Notes under the pieces: generated by a model
The model's input: the letters and a program-made list of their open reading frames with translations, nothing else
Told to the model about the DNA's origin: nothing
The model's database searches: none
Origin: Lepidostoma basale
Lineage: Eukaryota > Arthropoda > Insecta > Trichoptera > Lepidostomatidae
Assembly: GCA_022606425.2 (NCBI GenBank)
Contig: JAHDVF020000086.1
Location: 134,501 to 198,500, forward strand
Direction of reading: 5' to 3'
DNA length: 64,000 bases
Translations under genes and position numbers: made by a program
Part shown: in pieces, positions 41,728 to 52,192 of the stretch
Position numbering within the stretch: the stretch's first letter is position 1
Layout of the letters: every line of letters starts with the position of its first letter

Positions 41728-42150
41728 CATATAGATAGGAATGACATCTCCAGGCGGCTTTTAACAATGCGCTAATGGCGGGGTAGCCTTTCACATTGTG
41801 TTAAAAAGATGTTCTGCTTAATGATTAATAAACATAAATCTTCATAGATGGCGTTAGTATGTAGATAATATAGAGTAATCTTAGAGATTAACATATATAA
41901 TCAAAGTCTTCATAGATGGCACATTGAAACTGACATGTGAAACCTGGCATAGATTTGTAACATATATACAACTTCCAAAAATTTGTCATACATGGTCATA
42001 AAGAAAAGGTGGAATGGGGAATGTTGTAATTACATAAAGCGTGCGTTTTACCCAACCAATGACAAGTCATAAGTCCTGTAAACACCTTGATCAACCATAT
42101 TCAGTTTCCAATTTGCACCTTCGTCTCTATTGAGATACAATTAAATCATG
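41728..42150 (+). repeat. Unclassified ~430-bp repeat (copy 2)
   Basis: Collinear with 9849-10282 with few differences (ACATCTCCAGGCGG start, TTCGTCTCTATTGAGA end). Confidence 0.8.
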
Positions 42151-42196
42151 AAAAAAAACTTCGTTATAAATATCGCAATTGATTATATTTTGTCGC

Positions 42197-42232
42197 GACA
42201 GCTGTTCCGCTAACCGATGTTAGCATCGTCAG
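42197..42232 (-). ncRNA. Hammerhead-like motif, one core change
   Basis: Minus strand: CUGACGA (42226-42232), U, stem II GCUAAC/GUUAGC with loop AUCG, GGAAC (GAAAC with A changed to G), loop AGCU, GUC (42197-42199), then GCGACAA, which can pair in part with UUGU upstream of the core. Single arm; no mirror copy next to it. Confidence 0.5.
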
Positions 42233-42256
42233 GTCTTACAATCAACTGTTGATGAA

Positions 42257-42890
42257 AGACATTCATACATAGTGTCCTGTACGCACGTAGATTTCTGCAC
42301 CTTCTCTTATTCTTCTTCTTCAGCCTATTCCTGTCCACTCCTGGAAAAAGGCTTCCTCCATTTGCTCCCATGTCATTCTGTCCTGTGCAGTCCATCCAGG
42401 TTATTCCGACGTGTCTGTTTATATCATCCTTCCACCGTAGTTGCGATCGTCCTGCACTTCTCTTTGCCGTCCACGGTCTCCTCACGTGACAGATATTCAA
42501 AATATGATTTATGTAATCGCGCAACGTTTTCCTCGGTCTTCCTCTATTTCTTATTACATTTACATGGTTAACAAATATTTTTTTAACAATTCTTTCTTCA
42601 TTTATTCTTTCTATATGTCCAAACTATTTTTATTTTCTTTTTATTATTTTATTCATAACGTTTTTATTCGAACTGCATTCACTTCTTACATATTATTTCC
42701 ATTTTACACTCTATTATTCACCGACTTTTAACACATTCGGCTTTAAAATCTCATTTATCCTGCATTTCTTCAACTTTCATCCATCTTTTTTCAAGTTCCA
42801 TGCTCCATTTCCATCATGAAGGTTTCCATACACTGCCATCTTAGCTTTTTTGGATAGGCATTTGTTTGCGTTGCCAACTTTATGTACTCC
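42257..42890 (-). mobile_element. LINE-A copy interrupted by a LINE-C 3' end
   Basis: LINE-A minus-strand sequence at 42257-42297 (CMNV region) and 42483-42890 (RKT to NLPKKA...). About 185 bp between them (42298-42482) are the LINE-C 3' end (PWTAKRSAGRSQLRWKDDIN, PGVDRNRLKKKNKR). A nested insertion, so LINE-C was active after this LINE-A. Confidence 0.7.
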
Positions 42891-43175
42891 AACTATAGCG
42901 TGCAATAACTACATCGTAAAATATAATTAATTAATCACATACTTAAGCGATCTTACATCATATATTAAAGATATTTGAATTTTGCACAAAATACGGACTT
43001 AAGAAAATCAAATGATTTTACTAAAAAAAAGTTTTTTATTTTCCCTGTTCGAGAAAGCTCTTTCAATTTGATGAGGTCGAATTTCTCTAGTTGGAAAATT
43101 ACCGGGTTCACTTTTCCTGAAAATTAATTTAATGTTTTGTTTTTGTTTTTATATTTCTCTTCTTCTCAGTCGTAT
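42891..43175. other. Unassigned, with a short repeat shared with 57.9 kb
   Basis: 43040-43095 (GTTCGAGAAAGCTC, CAATTTGATGA, TCGAATTTC) recurs in the same orientation at about 57912-57960. Confidence 0.45.
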
Positions 43176-43178
43176 TTC

Positions 43179-43505
43179 TCATGATCGTCTATCCTGTAAA
43201 CCATTGACCATGGCATGCCATGCGTTCCTGACACCCGCCAGTCTCCAGGCTGCAAGCAATGAGAGACCAGTCAGATCCCTGATTTGATCGGACCAGCGGT
43301 TCGGTGATCGTCCCTGTGGTCGCCTTCCCTCCACTTTGCCTATGATGATGAGCTTTTCAAGGTTGTCTTGATCTCTCCGGGTTATCTGTCCAAAATATTT
43401 CTGCACTCTCTGAAAGCACATCCGCGAGAGTCTTGGCTGGTTTGTTCTTCTTGGCGTCCAGGGTATTCGCAGCATTCGTCGCCAGCACCACACCTCGAAA
43501 GCATC
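43179..43505 (-). mobile_element. RTE-like LINE C-terminal fragment, open frame of 104 codons
   Basis: The minus strand, uninterrupted, reads MWCWRRMLRIPWTPRRTNQP, FQRVQKYFGQITRRDQDNLE, RRPQGRSPNRWSDQIRDLTG and RLAGVRNAWHAMVNGLQDRR. This is the conserved C-terminus of a common arthropod RTE-like family; everything upstream is missing. Confidence 0.82.
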
Positions 43506-43559
43506 AATTTTGGACCTCTGGACCTCTAAAGGAATATGGAGAAAACAAGTTTTTATACT

Positions 43560-43890
43560 TAATGATTTAAAGAAAACGATGTTTTTACCTACATCATTTT
43601 TATCTATATTTCGGAAGCAACCGATTTCGTTTCCATTACGTTACTTTCTGTTTTCAGTGCGAATGCTCTTAAACAACTTTAAAAGTATCTATATTTAATT
43701 AGTAAATTTTACAATATGATGTTTGTATCGAATCATGTTTGCCGCCCCTAATGTGAATCTATATACCCTAAGGAGTAAGTTTATAACAGTATCACCAGTT
43801 TGTCGATGCCAACGAGTCTGGCGAAATCGGTCACTGTCGAAATAAATAAAATGTGATAGTAGTAATAAAAATATCGTTTGAGTTAAATAT
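43560..43890. mobile_element. Palindromic hammerhead element, diverged
   Basis: Arms AAACGATGTTTTTACCTACA.../...GTAGTAATAAAAATATCGTTT mirror each other and match the 46.7-kb element. The right arm motif at 43800-43832 has TTGTCGA, stem II GCCAA/CUGGC (one mismatch), GAAAT and GTC. Confidence 0.55.
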
Positions 43891-44156
43891 TATTTAATAC
43901 GGATTAAATTAATAAATTCTTTATCACGACTTTTGACCGAACTTTACGCAAGGTATTTTTTTATATGGGTTATCTTGGAAATATTTATGGGCCCAGGTTC
44001 AATACTATTTATGAATAATTCCACAAATTTATAACCTATAAATTCTAGAATATTCGCAAATTATTGCACGCCCTGTGACGCCATATCCGGAGTACTATTT
44101 CATCCCCTAGATTGACTATGCTGCTTTACAGTATACGAGTATATAGACTTGACTGC

Positions 44157-44405
44157 CTAGCTTAATTTCCATCCATGAAATAAATAATGAAAATCATCTT
44201 CTTCTTTTTCTTTTTTAAATAGATTTGATGATTTGTGACACAGAAAAAATGTTTTCTCGGATGATGAGGACCAGCTGTCCCTCCATCTCTTAGGTGGTCT
44301 TCCAGGTGGACGGTGTCCGAAGGAGATTTCGTAAGCTATTTTATATGCGAGTCTGTCACTATCCATTTTGGCCACATGGTCCCTCCAGTATCTTCTTCTG
44401 GATGT
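44157..44405 (-). mobile_element. LINE-F 3' fragment
   Basis: The minus strand reads AKMDSDRLAYKIAYEISFGH, PPGRPPKRWRDSWSSSSE and EKEEDDFHYLFHGWKLS, preceded by SRRRYWRDHV. Confidence 0.7.
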
Positions 44406-44409
44406 ACTC

Positions 44410-44890
44410 CAACTAACAACAACAAACCATTAAGCCGTTTCCCCGTAGGCGTAGACCGAGAGGATGGACCGCCACACTATTCTATCCTGGTACACCTCTC
44501 TAGCTTCCTACACATTCATACAGCGAGTCATACGCGCACGTCGATTCTTCCGACTTCTAGCATGACCAAACTTTAAAATTTGATTAATTTGGTCATGCAA
44601 TGTTTTCCTCGGTCTGCCTCGAATCCGCACTCCATTTACATCGTAATATATGTTAACGATGTAAACGGAACTAGAAATAGAGGAAGACCGAGGAAAACGT
44701 GGCACGATCAAATAAATCAAATATTGAATGTCGGCCACGTGAGAAGTCAAAGAAATAGACGCGCGTGCATGACACGATGTACGAAAGTTGAGGAAGCGAG
44801 GGAAATATGTCAGGAAAGAAAAGTGTGGCAGTCCATTCTTTTTGTCTACCCCTTCTGGAGACGGCGTGATGGTTAGTTAGTTAGTTAGTT
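44410..44890. mobile_element. Head-to-head pair of LINE-A fragments
   Basis: 44410-44645 is a minus-strand LINE-A2 3' end (degenerate tail). At about 44645 it meets a plus-strand LINE-A (44645-44890) that reads IYVNDVNGTRNRGRPRKTWH to QERKVWQSILFVYPFW and ends in four TTAG units. Both pieces cover the same segment, so the junction TTTACATCGT...AACGATGTAAA is the centre of a large imperfect palindrome. Confidence 0.8.
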
Positions 44891-44894
44891 ACTA

Positions 44895-45012
44895 AAAGGC
44901 GGCCATGATTGAAGTCGGAACAATTGACGAACGTCCATCACGTCCATCACGTGCGAAAGTTATGTCAGGATATAACAGTATGGCGGTCCATCATCTTTGG
45001 TTAGTTAGTTTG
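44895..45012 (+). mobile_element. LINE-A-related 3' scrap
   Basis: Covers the AREVMSGYNSMAVHH-like segment and GGTTAGTTAGTTTG. Confidence 0.45.
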
Positions 45013-45370
45013 TTTGAATGGATTAAATGATTTTTGGCAACGTATATTTTTTTATATCATACGTGAACTACGTGTTTCAATTAATTAACTATCTGTAATT
45101 AACTGTTGCTATTTATGTCCGTGATTAATATTTAATACCCCTGTATGGTATATCCTGATCAATAAATATCCTCTTTTTGTACACCCTACACAAAAATGAC
45201 ATAATGTATAAAACATTCGTTAATTTTTTTTTTTTTTTTAATCCAATTGGGTTATACGAATAGATTTTAAGATCTTACTTGTAATTATATAATGTTTCGG
45301 GTATATTTTAAATTGATTTGTAGTGAGACTCCTTGTGTCTTTTGGTAGTTCATTGTAAAGTTTCTGTCCA
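45013..45370. other. No gene seen
   Basis: Unassigned A+T-rich DNA with a 15-base T run near 45225. Confidence 0.4.
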
Positions 45371-45374
45371 TTGT

Positions 45375-45715
45375 TCAATATCCTTGATTGTCCTTTCTAG
45401 TTCGTGCATTCGGTAAGTGATATGTTTCACAGTTCCTGGTCCAGTGTCTGTGTACGTCTGAATTTTTGGTTAATTTGTAGCTGCGGTCTGTTGTCTCTTC
45501 CATGGTCACTCTGTGTACGATTTTCAAGGTCTCAAATTTGGTCAGGTCTGATATGTCCATTTGTTTTGTTTGTCTGTAAACTTGTATGGTTGGGCTAAGG
45601 TAGTTAATGTTATATGCTAATTTTATTATTTTATTTTGTTGTATTTGGAGTCTGGAGATGTCCTTTTGGTTTCCTCTCCCCCAGAATGAAATCCCTGTTT
45701 TTGATTTCAAGCAAA
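45375..45715 (-). mobile_element. CR1/Jockey-like LINE C-terminal fragment
   Basis: The minus strand has an open frame of 111 codons: GISFWGRGNQKDISRLQIQQ, NKIIKLAYNINYLSPTIQVY, KFETLKIVHRVTMEETTD and RNCETYHLPNARTRK. This is the typical post-RT region of CR1/Jockey-type elements. Domain-level palm motif absent. Confidence 0.75.
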
Positions 45716-45799
45716 ATCAGTTAGTTTGAACTAGTTTTTCTTAACCGTATTGAAATAATCGCCCTCTAAAGTGGTAAACCACAGTAAAAATATCCAACG

Positions 45800-46082
45800 T
45801 AAAAGAGAAAGAATGAGTGAAGACAGAATGGTAAAGATGGTATATGTAAACAGCGTGAACGGAGCTAGAAATAGAGGAAGGCCGAGTAAAACGTGGCACG
45901 ATCAAATCAATCAAATATAGAATGTCGGTCACCTGAGGAGTCGGAGAAATCGACATGCGTGCATGACAAGATGTATGAATGTAGAGGAAGCGAGAGAAGT
46001 ATGTCAGGACAGAACAGTGTGGCGTTCCATTCTTTCTGCCTACCCCTCCGGGGAGACGGCGTGATGGTAAGTTAGTTAGTTA
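45800..46082 (+). mobile_element. LINE-A 3' fragment
   Basis: Covers RMSEDRMVKMVYVNSVNGAR, NRGRPSKTWHDQINQI and the PSGETA end with TTAG units at about 46066-46081. Confidence 0.8.
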
Positions 46083-46084
46083 AC

Positions 46085-46288
46085 ATTCATCCGCCTTACA
46101 TTCCTTTCTTACTTCATCATTAGATATTCTATCATACGTTGTTTTTTCGCACATTCTTCTTAGTAACCTCATTTCTACGGCATTTATCCTACTTTCATCC
46201 TTCTACTGCCAACTCCAAGCTTCACATCCATACATAAGGGTTGGTATTAGAACTCCATTGTGCACTGCCATCTTTGCTTCAGTCGATA
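46085..46288 (-). mobile_element. LINE-A2 internal fragment
   Basis: Minus-strand segment equivalent to AVHNGVLIPTLMYGCEAWSW, VDESKINAVEMRLL and EVRKECKAD. It abuts the plus-strand LINE-A tail. Confidence 0.65.
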
Positions 46289-46571
46289 TATAGTCGCGTG
46301 AAATTAAATAAAATATTAATGTAGTTAAATTGACGAAAATGCATCGACGATTTTTTTTTCGCCGTCGCTTATTTTCAGTTAGCTTCCTAACATTTGTCTG
46401 ATCATTTGTAATTTTTTCTCACATATATGATCAAATTTGATATCCTGTCTTAAACTATCACAAAATCTACATAAAGGCGAAGAATAAAATAATATAAAAA
46501 TAAATTTATTCTGTATTCGCCATACTTTGGGTTGTTATGATGCTTTATTTCTTTTTTTCTTTTTTGTATAC
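46289..46571. other. No gene seen
   Basis: Unassigned. Confidence 0.4.
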
Positions 46572-46613
46572 GTTGTATATACAACACTTATATTAAAAGA
46601 ATAAAATTACATA

Positions 46614-46644
46614 GACATGTTTCGGACAACCAGTCTTTCTTCAG
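46614..46644 (-). ncRNA. Hammerhead-like ribozyme motif
   Basis: Minus strand: CUGAAGA (46638-46644), extra A, stem II AGAC/GUCC (one mismatch), GAAAC (46619-46623), loop AU, GUC (46614-46616). Confidence 0.5.
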
Positions 46645-46684
46645 TGATACATATAAAGATACATATTTAAAATATTATAAAATT

Positions 46685-46926
46685 ATCAAATGATTTTACT
46701 GAAATCTCTTGATGGAAGTTCATTTTAAATAATAATTAAATAAAACGATGTTTTTTAACTACTTCCACTTTTGTCTTTATTTAGACAGCGACCGGTTTTG
46801 CCAGACTCGCTGGCATCGACAGACTGGTTCCAGTCTGTCGATGCCAGCGAGTCTGGCGAAACCGGTCGCTGTCTAAATAAAGACAAAAGTGGAAGTAGTT
46901 AAAAAACATCGTTTTATTTAATTATT
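46685..46926. mobile_element. Palindromic hammerhead element with 11-bp TSD
   Basis: A 242-bp near-perfect copy of the 8.9-kb element, flanked by ATTATAAAATT at 46674-46684 and 46927-46937. About 45 single bp, then two ~98-bp arms separated by TT at about 46827. The plus motif at 46835-46867 has CTGTCGA, stem II GCCAG/CUGGC, GAAAC, CG, GTC. The left mirror has the same core (46816-46822) but GUUUU in place of GUUUC. Confidence 0.85.
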
Positions 46927-46954
46927 ATTATAAAATTGTTTACACGATCTGACA

Positions 46955-47327
46955 TATCGTCACCTGAGAGTAAGAAGGTTCCAACTGTCAAAAGTAAAAA
47001 GTCAAAGTTTTGTTGGTTTCGGGTGTGTATCTTGCAATAATAGGGTTCCATCTGAAGCAGATGAAACTCTTTTACCGAGAAGCGTGTAAATTTTCCGGCG
47101 ACAGTTGGAATAATAAAGTTCTAAGTGTAAATGAATCCTACTTCAGTGAATCGTGTGTTTTGAATGATCAGATGGAACTTGATTCTTTTCGTAACATCAA
47201 AATAACGATTTTATTACAAGTTTTTTTTGTTGTACGTATAGGTAAGGTTAGTAAGAACCATTTTCACGAAAAAAAGCCAAATGCGAAATTTTGTTAGTTG
47301 GAACCCTCTTACTCTCAGGTGACGATA
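46955..47327. mobile_element. MITE with 32-bp inverted repeats
   Basis: Ends 46955-46986 and 47296-47327 are inverted copies (TATCGTCACCTGAGAGTAAG...), differing by one base. The interior of ~310 bp has a 95-codon open frame (47010-47297) with no known motif, probably chance. Superfamily not identified. Confidence 0.65.
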
Positions 47328-47561
47328 TACTATAGAGATTTATTTTGGAACGTTTATGCTTTTGTTATAACAATTATTATAATTCAATTTAAAACTTCAA
47401 TAATAATTTTAAGTTCTTTTTACAACAAAAAAAATCAAAGATTGAATTTGACGTTAAATTTATTTGATTATTTATAATATTTTCTTTTAAACATTACGTG
47501 TAAATATTTCGTGTAAAAAAAATTATAATATTTTAAATATGTGTCTTTATAATATGTATCA

Positions 47562-47592
47562 CTGAAGAAGGACTGGTCGTCCGAAACACGTC
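47562..47592 (+). ncRNA. Hammerhead-like ribozyme motif, intact core
   Basis: CTGAAGA (47562-47568), extra A, stem II GGAC/GUCC with a 5-base loop, GAAAC (47583-47587), loop AC, GTC (47590-47592). All catalytic positions match the hammerhead consensus. Confidence 0.55.
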
Positions 47593-47644
47593 TATGTAAT
47601 TTTATTTTTAATATAAGTGTTGTATATACAAAGTATATCTTCTT

Positions 47645-47765
47645 CTTCTTTTTGTGCCGTGTCAGGTCCCCCCAACGTTGGCGATCACTACAGCAAACGC
47701 ATCTCTATCCTGCGTCATTTAGAACAGGTTCTGAACTCTTGTTATTCCTGTCCACTCTCGCCATA
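47645..47765 (-). mobile_element. LINE-D 3' end
   Basis: Minus strand: WTGITRVQNLF, DAGDR and the NVGGT-type terminus, then a (GAAGAA)n tail at about 47640-47652. Confidence 0.6.
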
Positions 47766-48325
47766 GTGATTCCTGGGAAAAGATGACCAGAGTGAGAATG
47801 TGACCAAAAGATGACAAAGTATATAAAAAAAAGAAAAAGATAAATATATAATATACAAATTTATATAAAAAAAAATCATTCGACAGTAAATGCGCCGACT
47901 GTACACGAGGACAATTTGAAATTGGAACAATTTAACCCTAATTCGGAGCAAGTTATTTCCGCTGAACTCCACTAATGGGACGCCAATATCCCGGAATGTT
48001 CCAGGGCTAATTTCAGCACTAAATTCTCTACTTACATAGATTATTGCATTTGTATAGACATTGAACAATGCGAAACTGTAGCGATCGCCTCACAATTTAT
48101 ATGAAAAACTGGCTCAAACTAACTTGAAATTTCTTTTCCTGAAGATGGGTGTATAAAATATATTATTTTGGCAAACATTTTTCACAAAAAAGTAGATTTT
48201 TTTTGTAATTTATTTAGGGGTAAGGGGCAGTCAGAGGTATGAAAATAACGAGTATTTAAAATAAAATAAAATTTACAGTAATTTAATTTATTTTATAAAA
48301 CCAACAATATAAATTATTATAAACT
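47766..48325. other. No gene seen
   Basis: Unassigned. Confidence 0.4.
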
Positions 48326-48329
48326 AACA

Positions 48330-48625
48330 AACTAACTAACTAACCATCACACCATCTCCCCGAAGGGGTAGGCAAAAAAAATTCGCTGCCACACATTTAT
48401 TTCCTAACATATATCTCTCGCTTCTTCAACATTCATCGTGTCATGCACGCAGTTCGATTTCTCTGACTCGTCACGTAGCCGACATTCAATATTTGATTTG
48501 AGTTCCATTTACTTCGTTAATATAATTTTTTTTTACCATTCTTTCTTCATTAATTCTTTCTATATGTGCAAACCATATTGATGATCCTTTCATTATTTTG
48601 TTCATAAAACCATCATCCGCACCAA
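48330..48625 (-). mobile_element. LINE-A copy
   Basis: Three TAAC units, then the C-terminal region up to MNKIMKGSSIWF. The RPRKTWHDQ block is partly deleted. Confidence 0.75.
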
Positions 48626-48745
48626 GCTTCGAAAGCTTTCAAGCTGCAAAAAGAATGGATGGAAAGATATCTGGGAGTCCACATTGCACGACGCAGCCAA
48701 CTCTCGACAAAGAGGGCCTAGCGGCCCTCAAACCGTATAAAAAGA
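48610..48745 (+). mobile_element. LINE C-terminal scrap
   Basis: Plus strand: KLRKLSSCKKNGWKDIW and GPSGPQTV, comparable to the KLRKLQ.AQKRMERY block of LINE-C-like elements. Weak. Confidence 0.35.
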
Positions 48746-49011
48746 GAATAAAGTTAAGAAGATAAAATATAAGGCACGCCACTTGTTTTTCCCATTCCAC
48801 ATCGTTATGGTGTTTATTTACTTTCGGTTCACCCTGCATAAGCTTGTACAAATAATATTGCTGTAAGTATGAAAAACAAACAAACGATGTATTGGGGTCT
48901 ATATCAAAGGAAGTAATTTTAATTTTAATTGATGTAGTGTTTACTATCAGAATAGTTAATCTGGATAGTTTAATTTAAAATTGATATAATGTCGAATAAT
49001 AAGTTAGCATA
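48746..49011. other. No gene seen
   Basis: Unassigned. Confidence 0.4.
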
Positions 49012-49340
49012 TAAATTGGAGTGACATTTCCAGGCGTTATCTAGCAGTGCGTTAATGGCGGTAGCCTTTCACATTGCGTTATAAAAAGATCTTCTGCTTG
49101 ATGGCGCTGGTCTGAAGATGGAAACTGATATGTGAATTGTGGTGTTGGATATTAACATATAAACAACTTCCAAAAACTTGTGAGACATGGTGGTCATAAG
49201 AAAGTTGGAATGGGGAATGTTGTAATTACATAGAGCGTGCGCTTAACCCAACCAATGACAGGTCATAAGTCCTGTTAACACCTCGATCACCATATTCAGT
49301 TTCCAGTTTGCATCTTCGTCTCTATTGAGATAAAATTAAT
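49012..49340 (+). repeat. Unclassified ~430-bp repeat (copy 3, internal deletion)
   Basis: Collinear with copies at 9849 and 41728 but lacks about 90 bp in the first half. Confidence 0.75.
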
Positions 49341-49570
49341 CCTCGAATAATAACATTTAAAGGCGTAAAACCACAAAAAACTTAAAGTAAGGAAAAAAAG
49401 CAATAATTTTTTTATTGGATGTTAGGGGGTTCACACTGTGGAATTCATTATAAGAATTTTAGAATTTGAGAAACAACACTATATATTTTCCACTTTAAAT
49501 TATTAAATATCTTTATACAATAAGTATATTAAAACACGACGATGTTTCGGAGGCGACCTCGAGGACTGAT
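49341..49570. other. Unassigned, with a GAAAC hairpin remnant
   Basis: Minus strand 49540-49575 has a GAGG/CCUC hairpin followed by CGAAAC-AUC-GUC, but the CUGANGA box is replaced. A distant relative of the hammerhead set or chance. Confidence 0.3.
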
Positions 49571-49571
49571 T

Positions 49572-50228
49572 ACTAAGTAACTAACTAACCATCACGCCGT
49601 CTTCCCGAAAGGGAATGCAGAAATTATAGACTACCACACTTTTCTTTTCTGACATATTTCCTTCACTTCTTCAACATTCATACATCGTGTTATGCACGCG
49701 CGTTGATATCTCTGACTCCTCAAGTGGCCGACATTCAATAATTAATTTATTTCATCGTGCCACGTTTTCCTCGGTCCATTTTTATTTCTAGTTCCATTTA
49801 CATCGTAAACATACTAATTTTACCATTCTTTCTTCGTTCACTATTTCCATGTATCCAAACCATCTTAATGATCATTTCATTATATCTTTTCTACTGCATT
49901 TATTCTACTCTCATCCTCCTTTTGCCAGTTCCAAGATTCGCTTCCATACATAAAGGTCGGTAGAAGAACACCATTGTGCACTGCCATTTTAGCTTTTTAA
50001 ATTGGTTTTTGTTTGCGATGACAACATTAAGTGCACCATTCACTTTGTTTCTTGCCCCAACCCTTCTTTCAAAATCCCTCCCCACTCGTCCATCTTTTGT
50101 AAACATACTACCGAAATACACAAACTCATATTCTTGCTCCAGATTGTCACCATTCACGCTAATGTTGTAGACTGTCATGATTTCTTCTTTTTCAAAAATC
50201 ATTACCTTGGACTTATTCACATTCATCA
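49572..50228 (-). mobile_element. LINE-A copy, internal deletion
   Basis: Tail, C-terminal region, then a deletion joins the KGS region to SRINAVE (near 49885). The 109-codon frame 50229-49900 reads MMNVNKSKVMIFEKEEIMTV, YEFVYFGSMFTKDGRVGRDF and NKVNGALNVVIANKN. Confidence 0.82.
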
Positions 50229-50360
50229 ACAGAATTCTAAAAAAAATTAATTTATTTTTTTTGTTTCAGGTAAGATGATTCTTAATTCAAACGTTTCGTG
50301 ACCTTTCGGAGATTAAACGAACAGTAAGTAACACTTTTTGTAAAATGTATTGTTCAAACA
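50229..50360. other. 130-bp spacer between two LINE-A copies
   Basis: Unassigned; a GAAAC-containing hairpin (ACGTTTCGTGACCTTTCGGAG) is present, without a recognisable hammerhead core. Confidence 0.3.
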
Positions 50361-51192
50361 TCATTATTCGCACCGCATTCACTTCTTATATTTTCATTCG
50401 ACACTCTATCATACACAGAGTATCCACATATTCGTCTAAGAGATCTCATTTCTACTGAATTAATTCTACTTTCATCCTTTTTTTCCAGTTCCATGATTCG
50501 CTTCCATACATAAGGGTCGGTACAAGAATACCAGTGTGCACTGCCATTTTAGCTTTTTTGGATAGGTTTTTGTTTGCGATGTCAAATTTAAGTGCACCAT
50601 TCACTTTGTTGCCTGCCCCAACCCTTCAATCAATATCCCTATCCACTAGCCCATATTTTGTAAACATACTACCCAAATACACGAACTCGTCAAATTACCT
50701 CCAAATATTACCATTCACGCATATGTTGCAGACTGTCATGATTTCTTCTTTTTCAAAAATGGACATTTTCACATTCATCATCAGATCATTTCGCATGCAT
50801 TCCTCATACATACTATTTACCAGGACTTGTAGTTCATGCTCGCTGTCTGCAAGTAAGACAGCGTCATCCGCATACAAGAGACAGCTTACTGATACTCCGC
50901 TCATTTTGGCACCTACATCCAACCCTTTCAGCTCTTTCATACAATTGTTCATATACAGATAAAATAACCACGGGGACATTACGCAACCCTGTTTGACACC
51001 TTTATTGATATCAAACCAGGCTATAAGATCTCTATTTACTCTGACACTAGCAGTGCTTTCCGTGTATAGCGACTTAATTGCCGTGATCAGTTTTGTACTT
51101 ATTCCATATTCAGACAATATTTTCCACAATTTTTCTTTATTAACCCTTAACGTACCGTGTTCAAAACAAAACGCTCGCTCCCATGTGGTCAA
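50361..51192 (-). mobile_element. LINE-A copy with RT palm
   Basis: The minus strand reads RVNKEKLWKILSEYGISTKL, GVKQGCVMSPWLFYLYMNNC and LLYADDAVLLADSEHELQVL (YADD at about 50863-50874), ending at SRRMCGYSVYDRVSNENIRS. Together with 29.3 kb it is the furthest 5' that LINE-A reaches here. Frames 51192-50695 (165 codons) and the next are separated by a frameshift near 50700. Lacks its own 3' end. Confidence 0.87.
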
Positions 51193-52190
51193 TTCAGTTT
51201 ACCGCTAACTTTATCTAAATATCAAGCATATGACTCGATGAATCAAAATTTAATTTATGTCATCTTGTAGGGAATTTCAGTAGGAATAGATCGATATCTA
51301 TAACATACATGGATTATTTGAAAAACATATCATTATTAATTTTTTTCTGGAACCATGCGATTTCTGATATGGAATGCGTCACAGCATATGAGCAACTGAC
51401 ACCAAGTATGAACTTGTCTCGCCCCGCCGCGCCGCGCCGCGGCCGTGGCTTTATAATTTTACGTATGATAAAGGCACCCAGGCAAAATGTATAGTACGTT
51501 CAAGACAACGAGTACGTATTAATATTTGTCCCTTTTGGTAAAGTGTAAATATTTTCACAGTTCTGATATTATTAAGTTGCGTGCTGCGTTTCTGTCCACA
51601 GTCGGTATTATTACGTACCTATGAAAAGGCCAAACATATAATTTATAATACGTTCAAAACAGCGAGTAAGTATTTGTCACTTTTGATAAAGTTGTAAATA
51701 TTAGCAAAACAAATTCTACCTTAACACGAATGAAGGTGAGGGCAGTCTTAAAAAAATTTTTTTTTGGGATGAAGGAAGTAATTTTTTGCTTTTTTTTTTA
51801 TTACGAAATATTGAGAACACTTCAATGGAGGATTACAATTTTTTTTATAATGTTAGGGTCCATAGGTTTTAAGAAAATCAACTTTAAATTGGCAGTGGAA
51901 ACTCAATTGACCACATGGCAACGCGACGGTTAACGTAATCATATGCTTTTTGCAAGTCGACAAATGCACAGAAAAGTTAATATATAACATAAAAACCATT
52001 TTTATTTCAGTATTAGTGGTCCGCGATTTTTTTCCCTTTTCCACTGGTCCGCGGGTGTTAAAAGGTTGAGGAACACTGATCTAGACCAATTCTACAAATA
52101 TAATAATATGTCGGTCAATACTTTTATATAAGCCTACCCTTTCTAGAAAACGGTATGATGTTTAGTAAGTTCGTAAATATGAACAGCGAA
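51193..52190. other. No gene; hAT end and a G+C-rich patch
   Basis: 51418-51446 is a short CCGCGCCGCG run unlike its surroundings. About 52030-52078 ends in a hAT-type terminus: minus strand from 52078 reads CAGTGTTCCTCAACCTTTT, then CCGCGGACCAGTGG. Its partner end is not found. Confidence 0.45.
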
Positions 52191-52192
52191 GT

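Larger units (their letters stand above)
46572..47632. mobile_element. Outer foldback hammerhead element with two nested elements
   Basis: Arms of about 100 bp at 46572-46673 and 47530-47632 are mirror images. Each has a complete core: minus 46614-46644 and plus 47562-47592. Between them lie the palindromic element 46685-46926 and a 32-bp-inverted-repeat element 46955-47327. The original element was therefore only a few hundred bp. Confidence 0.75.

Noticed and set aside
46730..46925. Assembly artefact (false palindrome)
   Set aside because: Arms differ at several bases, and an independent copy with its own flanking duplication is at 8914-9163, so the palindrome is real.
47010..47297. 95-codon frame inside the 32-bp inverted-repeat element as a transposase
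   Set aside because: Too short, with no DDE/D or zinc-finger pattern visible; likely chance.
51418..51446. CpG island or promoter
   Set aside because: Only about 30 bp of CCGCG repeats in A+T-rich DNA, with no gene next to it.
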